Assembly: GCA_944391055.1 (NCBI GenBank)
Contig: CALXSF010000003.1
Span: 116,715 to 180,714, forward strand
Direction of reading: 5' to 3'
From: an uncultured Kiritimatiellota bacterium
GTDB taxonomy: Bacteria; Verrucomicrobiota; Kiritimatiellia; RFP12; DVOR01
DNA: 64,000 nucleotides
Shown: in pieces, positions 57,585-64,000 of the stretch
How positions within the stretch are numbered: position 1 is the first letter of the stretch
How the letters are laid out: each line of letters opens with the position of its first letter
Program-made: the position numbers and the translations under genes
Notes under the pieces: model-generated
Seen by the model: the letters and a program-made list of their open reading frames with translations, nothing else
Databases searched by the model: none
Told to the model about the DNA's origin: nothing

Positions 57585-58873
57585 GGCAGGGCCTCGTAGG
57601 CTTGGCCGGCGGCGGCCTGGATGGCGCCGAGGGCGCCGGTGCGCAGGAGGTAGCCGCCGCGCAGGTCGTCGAGCGTGCGCACGTTGGCGCCGTCGCGGAC
57701 GTTCCGGGGCGCGCCGAGGTCATAGACGGTCAGGGGCAGGCCGGCCGGGTCGAAGAGGGGCTCGGCGACGGTGAGCGCGCAGAGCAGCCGGTCGGCGCCC
57801 GCCACGGCCCCGCGCCAGTCGGCCAGGGGGCGGCAATCCTCGCCCTCGAGCGGGTGGGCGTGGTAGAGGACGGTGACGGGCAGCCCGAGCGCGTGGGCCT
57901 TGGCGACGGCGGCGCGGCCGAGGCGCCCGGTGCCGGCCACCACCACGCGCCCGGACGCGCCCTCGAGCGCCAGATCCTCCACCTCCACGTGCGGGATGAG
58001 CGGCTCGACGGCGGCGCGGACGGCCTGCGCGCGGCGGAGCGCCTCGGCGTAGGCGTCGAGCAGGTGGCCGCAGGCCCAGCCCTTCTCCCTGGCCTCGTCG
58101 AAGGCGTCGCGCACCTGGCCGACGATGTGGAACTCGCCCACCATCTTGGCGCGCATCCCCGCCAGCACCATCGTCAGGTGGCGCATGGCCGCCGGCCCCA
58201 CGAAGGCGTGGCAGGGGCCGGGCAGGTGCATCGCGTGGGCCAGCAGGTCGCTGGCGATGAGCTCGGGGGCGGCCCAGGCAATGAGCTCGGTGCGGTTGCA
58301 GGTGCGCAGGAAGGCCCAGCCGTAGAGGCCGTTGAGGAAGGCCAGGCGCGTGGCGAGCGTCTCCGCCGGCGGCAGCGGCGCGGCGGCCTCCACCCCCCGC
58401 ACGAAGAGGACGCCGGGCGAGACGCGCCCCAGGCTGCGGGCGAGCGTCTCGCGCACCTCGCGGGCCGTGCGGCAGCTGCGCCCGTCGGTGGAGATGCCCA
58501 GGGTCAGGCCGTCCACGCGCAGCACCGCCGGCACGATGAAGTCGCCCTCCGCCCAATGGCCGTCGGCGCAGCAGCAGGGCACGCCCTCGGCGCGGGCGGC
58601 GTCGAGGACGGCGCGGTTCACGCGCTTGTCGTCCGTGCAGGCCACGGCCAGCCGGCAGCCGCGCACGTCCCCGGGCTCGAAGCGGCGCGGGACGCGCCCG
58701 ACTGGCAGGCCCTCGAACTCCGGCAGCGCCTCGGGGCAGACCAGGCGCACGTTGGCGCCGGCCTCGAGCAGGGCGCGCGCCTTGCGCAGCCCCACGCGGC
58801 CGCCGCCGACGACCAGCGCGGTGGCGCCCTCGATGAGGAGGTTGGCGGGGAAGGTTTTGCGGACGGGCCTCAT
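57581..58873 (-). CDS. Fused precorrin-2 dehydrogenase (SirC-like) and glutamyl-tRNA reductase (HemA)
   Basis: 430 residues. Residues 1 to ~150 form the CysG-B/SirC domain: NAD motif VVGGGRVGLRKARALLEAGANV and the later LGISTDGRSCRTAREVRETL. From about 155 the sequence is glutamyl-tRNA reductase: nucleophile Cys192 in LRTCNRTELI, MVGEFHIVGQVRDAFDEA near 245-262, and NADPH motif VVVAGTGRLGRAAV near 310. The spinal/dimerisation helical domain of HemA (about 100 residues) is missing. Start 58873 overlaps the bioD stop (ATGA). A HemA at one end of a pathway whose last oxidation step is fused to its N-terminus is unusual. Confidence 0.85.
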   Translation of the reverse strand: MRPVRKTFPANLLIEGATALVVGGGRVGLRKARALLEAGANVRLVCPEALPEFEGLPVGRVPRRFEPGDVRGCRLAVACTDDKRVNRAVLDAARAEGVPCCCADGHWAEGDFIVPAVLRVDGLTLGISTDGRSCRTAREVRETLARSLGRVSPGVLFVRGVEAAAPLPPAETLATRLAFLNGLYGWAFLRTCNRTELIAWAAPELIASDLLAHAMHLPGPCHAFVGPAAMRHLTMVLAGMRAKMVGEFHIVGQVRDAFDEAREKGWACGHLLDAYAEALRRAQAVRAAVEPLIPHVEVEDLALEGASGRVVVAGTGRLGRAAVAKAHALGLPVTVLYHAHPLEGEDCRPLADWRGAVAGADRLLCALTVAEPLFDPAGLPLTVYDLGAPRNVRDGANVRTLDDLRGGYLLRTGALGAIQAAAGQAYEALP

Positions 58874-59511
58874 GCGCCCTCCACGATCGGCAGGTCGAGC
58901 CATTCGGCGCCGGGGAACATCCGCGCGGCCAGGTCGGCCAGATAGGCGTGGGTGTCCGCGTCGATGAGGGGGTCGCGGCGGCCCGGCCAGCGGTTGTAGA
59001 CGATCCGCGCCACGCGGGCCCCGCGCGCGGCGAGCGCCTCGAAGGAGAGCAGCGCGTGGTTGAGGCTGCCCAGCGCGCCGTGGACGACGAAGAGGAAGGG
59101 CCAGCCCTGGGCCACCGCGAAGTCGACCGTCAGCAGATCCTCCCGCAGCGGCACCATCAGCCCGCCCGCGCCCTCCACCAGGGTCACGTCGTAGCGCGCG
59201 TCGAGCGTCCGCGCGCAGGCCGCCAGGCGCTCGGTGTCGATGGTCTGGCCGGCGAGGCGGGCGGCCAGGTGGGGCGAGCAGGGGTGGGGGAGGATGCAGG
59301 GGGCCGTCAGCCCCTCCGCGTCCTCGGGGAGGGGGCCGGCGCCCATCATGGCCCGGTGGCGCGCGATGTCCTCCGACGCGCCCACGTTGCCGGTCTGCAC
59401 CAGTTTCATCGTCGCCACGCGCCTGCCCGCGTCCATCAGGCGCCGCGCCAGCCACCCCGTGGCGACGCTCTTCCCGGCGTCCGTGTCGATGCCGCTCACG
59501 AATTCGATCAT
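58870..59511 (-). CDS. bioD: Dethiobiotin synthetase
   Basis: 213 residues; ATP-dependent ring closure of DAPA to dethiobiotin. The P-loop-like GIDTDAGKSVATGWLARRL (residues 7-25), the lysine of the MKLVQTG block (usual KPVxTG) and the VEGAGGLMVPL motif are present. ATG 59511 with GAGGA upstream. Its biotin partner bioA is at 21.7 kb. First gene of an operon with the tetrapyrrole genes and mnmE. Confidence 0.94.
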   Translation of the reverse strand: MIEFVSGIDTDAGKSVATGWLARRLMDAGRRVATMKLVQTGNVGASEDIARHRAMMGAGPLPEDAEGLTAPCILPHPCSPHLAARLAGQTIDTERLAACARTLDARYDVTLVEGAGGLMVPLREDLLTVDFAVAQGWPFLFVVHGALGSLNHALLSFEALAARGARVARIVYNRWPGRRDPLIDADTHAYLADLAARMFPGAEWLDLPIVEGA

Positions 59512-59540
59512 GCCGTCTGTCCTCTTCGCATAATCGCGCT

Positions 59541-59549
59541 ATTGTAGCA
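59541..59549 (-). promoter_or_regulatory. Extended -10 promoter of the bioD operon
   Basis: Minus strand TGC-TACAAT with -10 at 59541-59546, leader ~26 nt. No good -35. The 59512-59869 gap otherwise contains a separate plus-strand transcription unit (below) and its terminator. Confidence 0.5.
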
Positions 59550-59626
59550 CACCGCCCCTGCGCCCGGGGCGCGGGCCCCGCCGCGCGGCGGGGTGCGTGG
59601 CGCCGGAGGCACCCGCGGAAAGGGGC

Positions 59627-59657
59627 TTGCGCTGGAGTCCGCTCCATTGGCTATCCT
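59627..59657 (+). promoter_or_regulatory. MerR-type promoter/operator of a short transcription unit
   Basis: TTGCGC (59627-59632), a 19-bp spacer, TATCCT (59652-59657). The spacer begins with the dyad TGGAGTCCGCTCCA (59633-59646), the same arms as at the aldo/keto reductase and flavodoxin promoters. Confidence 0.65.
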
Positions 59658-59681
59658 TGGCGGCGTTTTTCAGGAGGAACC

Positions 59682-59810
59682 ATGGACACGCAACCGAAAT
59701 CCGCCCCCGTCTGGGGGACGAGGCGGATTTCGCGCTGGCGATGCGGGCGGTGGGCTACGGCGCCGCCGAGCAGCGTCGGGTGGATCAGGGCCGAGCGTGC
59801 CGCCGGACGA
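59682..59810 (+). pseudogene. Short gene with strong ribosome binding site, apparently frameshifted
   Basis: AGGAGGAACC precedes ATG 59682, the best Shine-Dalgarno in the region, under a MerR-type promoter and before a strong terminator, so the ~190-nt transcript looks deliberate. The frame from the ATG reads MDTQPKSAPVWG and then turns into an Arg/Trp-rich string that runs through the terminator without a stop. One base of shift after the GTCTGGGGGACG run gives the protein-like LGDEADFALAMRAVGYGAAE. It is therefore probably a frameshifted small gene, or a sequencing slip in the G-run. Confidence 0.4.
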
Positions 59811-59848
59811 AAAAAGCCCCCGGCCCTTGGTTGGGCCGGGGGCTTTTT
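59811..59848. terminator. Strong bidirectional terminator
   Basis: A 16-bp stem including A/T ends, GCCCCCGGCCC/GGGCCGGGGGC with loop TTGGTT, flanked by A-tract and T-tract. It ends the short plus-strand unit and the minus-strand redox operon. Confidence 0.92.
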
Positions 59849-59869
59849 CGCGGGGGCGGGGCCGGGGCG

Positions 59870-60220
59870 TCAGGTGTGGCGGGTGGGGCGGCCCTTCATG
59901 AGCCGCCAGGCGGAGCGGGGCCACAGGTTGCGGAAGGTCTCCTCGCACGGCCATTTGCGCATGGCGGAGAGCAGGAAGTCGTGCTGGCACGGGGAGGGCA
60001 GGCGGCGTTCGTTCCAGGCCCAGCAGAGATGGCCCATGATGTGCTCGAGCTCGACGGCGAGGCGGCCTTCGGTGAAGGGCGGCGTGCGTTCGCCCTGCTT
60101 CGTCGCGTTGACGGCCTCGGCGAGTTCCTCCAGCGACCACAGCGCCTCGTTGAGTTGGCTCGAGACGCCCTCCCAATCAATGTCGCGTTTCATGGCGGCG
60201 TTTCCGTCCGGGCGCGTCAT
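59870..60220 (-). CDS. Unknown 116-residue protein, last gene of the redox operon
   Basis: Not recognised; no signal peptide or membrane helix. A helical, Glu/Leu-rich middle (LNEALWSLEELAEAVNAT) precedes a Trp/His/Cys-containing second half (ELEHIMGHLCWAWNERR). ATG 60220 overlaps the stop of the cupin-decarboxylase gene (ATGA at 60217-60220), so it is coupled; Met10 at 60193 is an alternative. A strong terminator follows 22 nt after its stop. Confidence 0.65.
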   Translation of the reverse strand: MTRPDGNAAMKRDIDWEGVSSQLNEALWSLEELAEAVNATKQGERTPPFTEGRLAVELEHIMGHLCWAWNERRLPSPCQHDFLLSAMRKWPCEETFRNLWPRSAWRLMKGRPTRHT

Positions 60221-61302
60221 TCGCCCCGCCCGCCCTGGGTGGCGCGGGCGAGGTCGACGGCTTCGTCGAGGGCGGCGGGGGCGTTGCCCATGCGCTCGGC
60301 GCCTTTGCGGTGGCTGGCGAGCTGGGCCTCGGCACCGGGGATGCAGGCGAGCATGGAGACGGTGCAGAGCTCGCGCTCCTTGTCGGTGAGGAGGCCGCGC
60401 GCGAAGATGTCGCAGAAGAGGTGCTCCTTGAGGAACTGCTCGGCGCCGGGGGCGAAGCGTTGCCAGTCGGCCTCGGGGGCGTTGGGGTCGCCGCCGAAGA
60501 GGAAGGCGCGCTTCTCGCGGCCGAGGCGCTCGCGGTCGGCGCCGGCGGGGAGGGCCTGGGGCGCGGGGCCCTCGGGGTCGGCCTTGCCGGCGGCCTTGCG
60601 TTCGGCGAGGACTTGGGCGAAGGCGGCGTTGGCGTTGAGGCAGCGGGGGAAACCGGCGTAAGCGTAGAGCTGGACGAGGACTTCCTTGGTCTCGTTCACC
60701 GTGAGCCCGGCGTCGAGGGCGGCGGCGAGGGCGCGTTTGAGGCCGGGGATGTCGCCGGCGGCGGCGCGGCCGGAGACGCGGGCGAGGGCGGCCTCGCGGG
60801 GGGTGAGGTGCTTGGGCGCGGCGGGGCGGGGCTGGGCGGCGGCGTAGTCGGCGTCGCTGACGGGCTCGAGCCAGGTGTTCTTGTTGGTCTCGGGGTGGCA
60901 TTCGATGGAGAGGTGGGCGAACCAGCGGTCGGCGGTGGCGCCGTGCCAGTGGTCGGTGTCGGGCGGGATCTCGACGACGTCGCCGGGGCGGAGGTGGCGG
61001 GCGGGCTTGCCGCGCTCCTGGTAGAGGCCCTCGCCGGCGACGCAGACGAGGATCTGGCCGCCGGTGTGGCGGTGCCAGTTGTTGCGGCAGCCGGGCTCGA
61101 AGGTGACGTTGGCGATGGGCACGCCGGTCTGGTCGGCGTGCTCGGTGAGGCGCGCGAGGTAGCTTTGGCCCTTGAAGTATTGGGCGTAGGCGTCGTTGGG
61201 CGCGCCGGTGGGGAAGGCGGGGGTGAAGTCTGGCATGGGTGTGGCTCCTTGGAGGGTGAGGGCCGCGAACGCGGCGGCGAAGAGTGCGGCGGCGTGTTTC
61301 AT
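60217..61302 (-). CDS. Exported cupin-carboxymuconolactone decarboxylase fusion protein
   Basis: 361 residues. Signal peptide MKHAAALFAAAFAALTLQGA; cupin barrel (about 55-165) with metal-binding-type NNWHRHTGGQ and DTDHWHG histidines; then a carboxymuconolactone decarboxylase (CMD) domain at about 170-250 (LKRALAAALDAGLTVNETKEV ... GFPRCLNA) and a second CMD-like part at about 280-355 (RGLLTDKERELCTVSMLACI). Family members act in decarboxylation or peroxidase-like redox; the substrate is unknown. ATG 61302 follows the alcohol dehydrogenase gene closely (9 nt). A cupin-CMD pair exported with a cytoplasmic dehydrogenase operon is uncommon. Confidence 0.8.
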   Translation of the reverse strand: MKHAAALFAAAFAALTLQGATPMPDFTPAFPTGAPNDAYAQYFKGQSYLARLTEHADQTGVPIANVTFEPGCRNNWHRHTGGQILVCVAGEGLYQERGKPARHLRPGDVVEIPPDTDHWHGATADRWFAHLSIECHPETNKNTWLEPVSDADYAAAQPRPAAPKHLTPREAALARVSGRAAAGDIPGLKRALAAALDAGLTVNETKEVLVQLYAYAGFPRCLNANAAFAQVLAERKAAGKADPEGPAPQALPAGADRERLGREKRAFLFGGDPNAPEADWQRFAPGAEQFLKEHLFCDIFARGLLTDKERELCTVSMLACIPGAEAQLASHRKGAERMGNAPAALDEAVDLARATQGGRGE

Positions 61303-61310
61303 GGCGGGCC

Positions 61311-62486
61311 TCAGCGGTAGGAACGTTGGTAGATGGCGACGACGTCGTCGTCGGAGAGGGGGGCGGGGTCGCAGCCGAAGAGCGGGCCGAGGGTGTCGCG
61401 GGCGTTTTGGACCATGGCGGGGAACTCGTCGGGGGTGATGCCGTAGTCGGACATCCTGAGGGCGTCGACGCCGCAGGCCTTCTGGAGGGCGGCGAGGGCG
61501 TCGAGGAAGTCCTCGGGCTTCGTGGCGTTGGGGCGGCCGAGGGCCTGGGCCAGGCGGACGAAGCGGCCAGGGCAGGCGCCTTTGCCGATGAGCGCGCCGT
61601 AGTAGGCCAGGGAGACCATGATGAGGCCGGCGCCGTGCGGCAGGGCGTGGTGGAAGGCGCTGAGGGCGTGCTCGATGGCGTGCTCGCTGGTGAGCGGGCC
61701 GGTGGACATGACGAAGCCGCCGAGGGTGTTGGCCAGGGCCATCTGCGTGCGCGCCTCGAGGTCGTCGCCGTGGGCGACGCAGCGGGGGAGCGCCGCGGCG
61801 ATGCGCTCGACGGCGGCCAGGGCGTAGAGCTCGCTCATCAACGTGCGGGGGCCGGCGAGGTAACCCTCGACGCTGTGGAAGAGGGCGTCGAAGCCTTGGT
61901 AGGCGGTGAGGTGCGGGGGCACGGAGAGCATCAGCTCGGGGTCGACCACGGAGAGGACGGGGAATTGGCGGGGGTCCATGAAGCCGGGCTTCTCGCGGCG
62001 GTCGTCGTCGGAGATGACGGCGCCGGAATCGATCTCGCTGCCGGTGCCGGCGGTGGTGGTGACGCAGACGAGCGGGAGCGGGTCGTTGGGGTAGGGCTTG
62101 TTGCCGCCGGTGGCGGTGTAGGCGTAGTCCCACAGGTCGCCGGGGTTGCGGGCCATGACGGCGATCATCTTGGCCGCGTCCATGACCGAGCCGCCGCCGA
62201 GGGCGACGACGAAGTCGCACCCCTCGGCCTTGGCGCGCGCGGCGCCTTCCATGACGGTGGGGCGCAGGGGGTTGGCCTCGACCTTGGGGAACTCGGCGAC
62301 CGCGGCGCCGGCCTTGGCGAGCTGGGCCAGGAGGCGGTCGTAGGCGCCGGTGGCCTTGGCGGATTTGCCGCCGGTCATGACGAGGAGGGCCTTCTTGCCG
62401 GGGAGTCTCTCCTCGCCGAGCCTGCCGAGCGCGCCGGGGCCGAAGAGGAGGCGGGTGGGGATGTCGTAGACGAAGGTGTTGTCCAT
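61311..62486 (-). CDS. Iron-containing alcohol dehydrogenase (BDH/YqhD-like)
   Basis: 391 residues; NAD(P)H-dependent reduction of aldehydes or the reverse. NAD(P) motif GGGSVMDAAKM near residue 95, the TTAGTGSEI block, and the metal-ligand histidines in GFDALFHSVEGY, SEHAIEHALS and ALPHGAGLIM near residues 198-282. The family is broad (butanol, lactaldehyde, methylglyoxal/other aldehydes). Middle of the flavodoxin-ADH-CMD operon behind a MerR-type promoter, which supports a carbonyl detoxification role (inference). Confidence 0.93.
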   Translation of the reverse strand: MDNTFVYDIPTRLLFGPGALGRLGEERLPGKKALLVMTGGKSAKATGAYDRLLAQLAKAGAAVAEFPKVEANPLRPTVMEGAARAKAEGCDFVVALGGGSVMDAAKMIAVMARNPGDLWDYAYTATGGNKPYPNDPLPLVCVTTTAGTGSEIDSGAVISDDDRREKPGFMDPRQFPVLSVVDPELMLSVPPHLTAYQGFDALFHSVEGYLAGPRTLMSELYALAAVERIAAALPRCVAHGDDLEARTQMALANTLGGFVMSTGPLTSEHAIEHALSAFHHALPHGAGLIMVSLAYYGALIGKGACPGRFVRLAQALGRPNATKPEDFLDALAALQKACGVDALRMSDYGITPDEFPAMVQNARDTLGPLFGCDPAPLSDDDVVAIYQRSYR

Positions 62487-62504
62487 GGCGGTTCCTTTCG
62501 CTGG

Positions 62505-63038
62505 TCAGAAGTTCTTGCCGAGGGCGTAGGCCTGCTCGGCGAAGGGGGAGCCCTTGGCCTCGCCGGCGGCGCCCAGGCCGGTGGCGACGAGGACGCCGCC
62601 GTCGGCCCAGCCCACGTACTCGGCGGTCTTGCGGAATTGCAGGACGGCGGCCGCGGCGGTGTCGGGGTCGGTGTCGGCGAGGGTGACGATGAGGGCGGCC
62701 TTCTTGGGGATATTGAGGTCGTCGCCGCAGGCGTAGAAGCGGTCGATCGCCGCGGTGAGCTGGGCGGGGAGGCCGAAGTAGTAGACGGGCGCGGCGAAGA
62801 CGAGCGCGTCGGCCTTGGCGATGGCGCGGCGGATCTCGGCGAAGCCGTCGTGGAAGACGCAGGTGCCGCTGCCGTTGTGGCAGTGCTCGCAGGCGACGCA
62901 GGGGTGGATGTCCAGGTGGGCCGCGTCCAGGCGCGTCACCGTGTGGCCGGCGGCCTTGGCGCCCTCGGCGAAGCGTTCGGCGAGGGTGTTGGAGTTGCCG
63001 TTGGGGCGGGGGCTGCCCGTCAGAATCAGGATGTTCAT
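62505..63038 (-). CDS. Flavodoxin-family NAD(P)H-dependent FMN oxidoreductase
   Basis: 177 residues. The flavin phosphate loop LTGSPRPNGNSNTLAE follows the first strand. A cysteine group CVACEHCHNGSGTC near residues 48-61 is typical of multimeric flavodoxin WrbA/iron-sulfur flavoprotein-like proteins, followed by FAAPVYYFGLPAQL. ATG 63038 has AAAGGA 6 nt upstream; ATG 63044 abuts it. First gene of the operon under the MerR-type promoter at 63.1 kb. Confidence 0.9.
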   Translation of the reverse strand: MNILILTGSPRPNGNSNTLAERFAEGAKAAGHTVTRLDAAHLDIHPCVACEHCHNGSGTCVFHDGFAEIRRAIAKADALVFAAPVYYFGLPAQLTAAIDRFYACGDDLNIPKKAALIVTLADTDPDTAAAAVLQFRKTAEYVGWADGGVLVATGLGAAGEAKGSPFAEQAYALGKNF

Positions 63039-63097
63039 GGTCATTCCTTTCTCATGGGGTACCGCAAGGGTGCGGGCTTTCGGAAAGAACGCGCACC

Positions 63098-63128
63098 ATG
63101 ATACAACTTGGAGCGCGCTCCACCGCAA
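63098..63128 (-). promoter_or_regulatory. MerR-type promoter/operator of the flavodoxin-ADH-CMD operon
   Basis: Minus strand TTGCGG (63123-63128), a 19-bp spacer, TATCAT (63098-63103). The spacer holds the perfect 14-bp palindrome TGGAGCGCGCTCCA (63109-63122), the same sequence class as at 31.7 kb and 59.6 kb. Confidence 0.75.
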
Positions 63129-63171
63129 GCCTTTTCTCGCGGCGGGGGAGGGGCGCCGCCGCCGCGCGGCC

Positions 63172-63870
63172 TCACTTGTCCTGGATCAGGGCGAAGAAGC
63201 GGTCCTGGTAGAGCTCGAACAGCCCCTTCTCCCGGAGCAGCCGCCCCAAGGGCTTGATGAGCGAGGGGTCTCCGGCCGCCGCCGCGAAGGCGCGCTCGAT
63301 CTCTTCGCGGTCGGGCCGGGGGACGCGCTCGCGGAAGCCCTGGCGCTCCCGGGCCTCGATGTCGTGCAGCGCGCGCGGGAGCGACGCCTGCACCAGGCGC
63401 AGGAAGAGGTGGAGGAGGCAGACATCCCACGGCTCGTCCACGCCCAGGACGAGCGCCGCGTAAGGGTCGCCGCGCCGCGCGTGGGCCTTCTCGGCGCGTT
63501 CGCGCACCGCGTCGATGGGCTCGTTCAGCAGGCTCTCGGAATAGGTCTCGCGGCGCAGACGGTAGGAATACCGCAGGATGCGGAACTTGCCGGCGTGGGC
63601 GCGGAGGAACTCCAGATACCGCCCCGCCTGCGGCCCGAAGCCCTCCAGCTCCTGCACCGAGAGGTCGCCGGGGAGGATGATGCGCGGCGGGAAGGTCTGC
63701 AGCTTGCCCTCGCGGACGCGGGTCTTGGTGGGGTCGTCCATCGGCTGGGCCAACAAGGTGTAATTGACGGTCGTCTGGTCGAACGGGTCAAGCAACCGCG
63801 CCGGCGCCCGCAGGATCTGCGTGTGCCGGACGGCATAGGCGAAGTCGAACTCGTTGGGGCCGCGTTTCAT
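63172..63870 (-). CDS. Unknown 232-residue protein, leaderless
   Basis: Not recognised. A soluble protein with many charged helices (GRYLEFLRAHAGKFRILR, ERAFAAAAGDPSLIKPLG) and no signal or membrane helix; the pattern EPWDVCLLHLFLRLV around residue 145 is the most hydrophobic part. The overall style (MKRGPNEFDFAYAVRHTQIL start) suggests a conserved cytoplasmic protein. The ATG lies within about 3-8 bases of the predicted transcription start and has no Shine-Dalgarno. Confidence 0.65.
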   Translation of the reverse strand: MKRGPNEFDFAYAVRHTQILRAPARLLDPFDQTTVNYTLLAQPMDDPTKTRVREGKLQTFPPRIILPGDLSVQELEGFGPQAGRYLEFLRAHAGKFRILRYSYRLRRETYSESLLNEPIDAVRERAEKAHARRGDPYAALVLGVDEPWDVCLLHLFLRLVQASLPRALHDIEARERQGFRERVPRPDREEIERAFAAAAGDPSLIKPLGRLLREKGLFELYQDRFFALIQDK

Positions 63871-63879
63871 GATTGGGTT

Positions 63880-63888
63880 AGTATAGCA
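63880..63888 (-). promoter_or_regulatory. Extended -10 promoter of the 232-residue protein gene
   Basis: Minus strand TGC-TATACT with -10 at 63880-63885; the initiation point would be near 63873. The remaining 63889-64000 holds no supported feature. Confidence 0.5.
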
Positions 63889-64000
63889 TACCGCGCCGGG
63901 AAGGGCGCAACGCCGCCGTTCGCCGCAATAGTGTCCGGGGAAATTATGCGAAGACGAGTGGAAGGGTAAGTTGGATGGGGGGGATGAGTGGCGGAATGGA

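Noticed and set aside
1..64000. tRNA, rRNA, CRISPR and insertion sequences
   Set aside because: I looked for CCA-ended cloverleafs, repeat-spacer arrays and transposase motifs by eye in the intergenic gaps and saw none; a tRNAscan, MinCED and ISfinder run would be decisive.

Overview
The window is about 64 kb of GC-rich bacterial chromosome. It is densely packed with genes on both strands, and I saw no tRNA, rRNA, CRISPR array or insertion sequence. The gene set points to a PVC-group bacterium, most likely a Kiritimatiellota/Verrucomicrobiota lineage. The reasons are a Tat-exported sulfatase, secreted GH43 and GH20 glycosidases, several secreted proteins made of Ig-like or InlB-like repeats, DUF5672 and DUF3127 proteins, and a 32-residue MGQQ-type basic peptide directly after tsf. 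This assignment is inference from gene content; there is no 16S gene here.

Layout. 0-6.7 kb is the 3' part of the spc operon joined to the alpha operon (rplO, secY, adk, map, rpmJ, rpsM, rpsK, rpsD, rpoA, rplQ), with an internal promoter before rpmJ and a strong terminator after rplQ. 6.7-16 kb (minus strand) holds a DUF805 protein, a secreted GH43, a CsoR-family repressor, a 1196-residue secreted repeat protein, two unknown envelope proteins and a polysaccharide pyruvyl transferase with a ~390-nt leader. 16-23 kb has divergent priA and ymdB-dinG-bioA. 23-27.4 kb has a membrane GT-C-like/TPR protein and a degenerate polysaccharide deacetylase. 27.4-30.8 kb looks like acquired DNA: a 5'-truncated phage MuF-type head protein with a kinase-like core and a more AT-rich C-terminus, coupled by an ATGA overlap to a small AT-rich gene (candidate toxin and immunity pair). 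30.8-33.6 kb has an aldo/keto reductase and a sulfatase. 33.7-35.9 kb is rpsB-tsf plus the basic peptide. 36-38.7 kb is a DUF3127-prmC-glycosyltransferase operon. 38.9-44.6 kb has a 115-nt imperfect palindrome, a membrane microprotein, a Gfo/Idh oxidoreductase, metG, panC and a coiled-coil membrane protein. 44.8-47.6 kb (minus strand) has a TerB-DnaJ protein, prfA, rpmE and a small secreted protein. 47.6-53.8 kb has a highly structured intergenic region, then a secreted protein, dsbD, a GH20 hexosaminidase and a Xer recombinase. 53.9-59.5 kb (minus strand) has rpsO and the overlapping operon bioD, sirC-hemA, hemC-cobA-hemD, mnmE. 59.6-63.9 kb holds a redox operon (flavodoxin-like protein, iron alcohol dehydrogenase, cupin-carboxymuconolactone decarboxylase, 116-residue protein) and a leaderless unknown gene.

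How the parts work together. The translation/transcription genes form the housekeeping backbone. The tetrapyrrole genes are compressed into two polyproteins that would cover glutamyl-tRNA reduction, hydroxymethylbilane and uroporphyrinogen III formation, methylation to precorrin-2 and its oxidation to sirohydrochlorin or siroheme. Both look trimmed: the HemC part lacks its cofactor domain and the HemA part lacks the dimerisation domain. Three promoters (aldo/keto reductase, flavodoxin-alcohol dehydrogenase operon, and a small broken gene at 59.7 kb) share a 19-bp spacer carrying a TGGAG-N4-CTCCA-like dyad. This is the layout of MerR-activated promoters and suggests one carbonyl/redox-stress regulon. 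Many promoters share an extended -10 of the form TGC-TATnnT.
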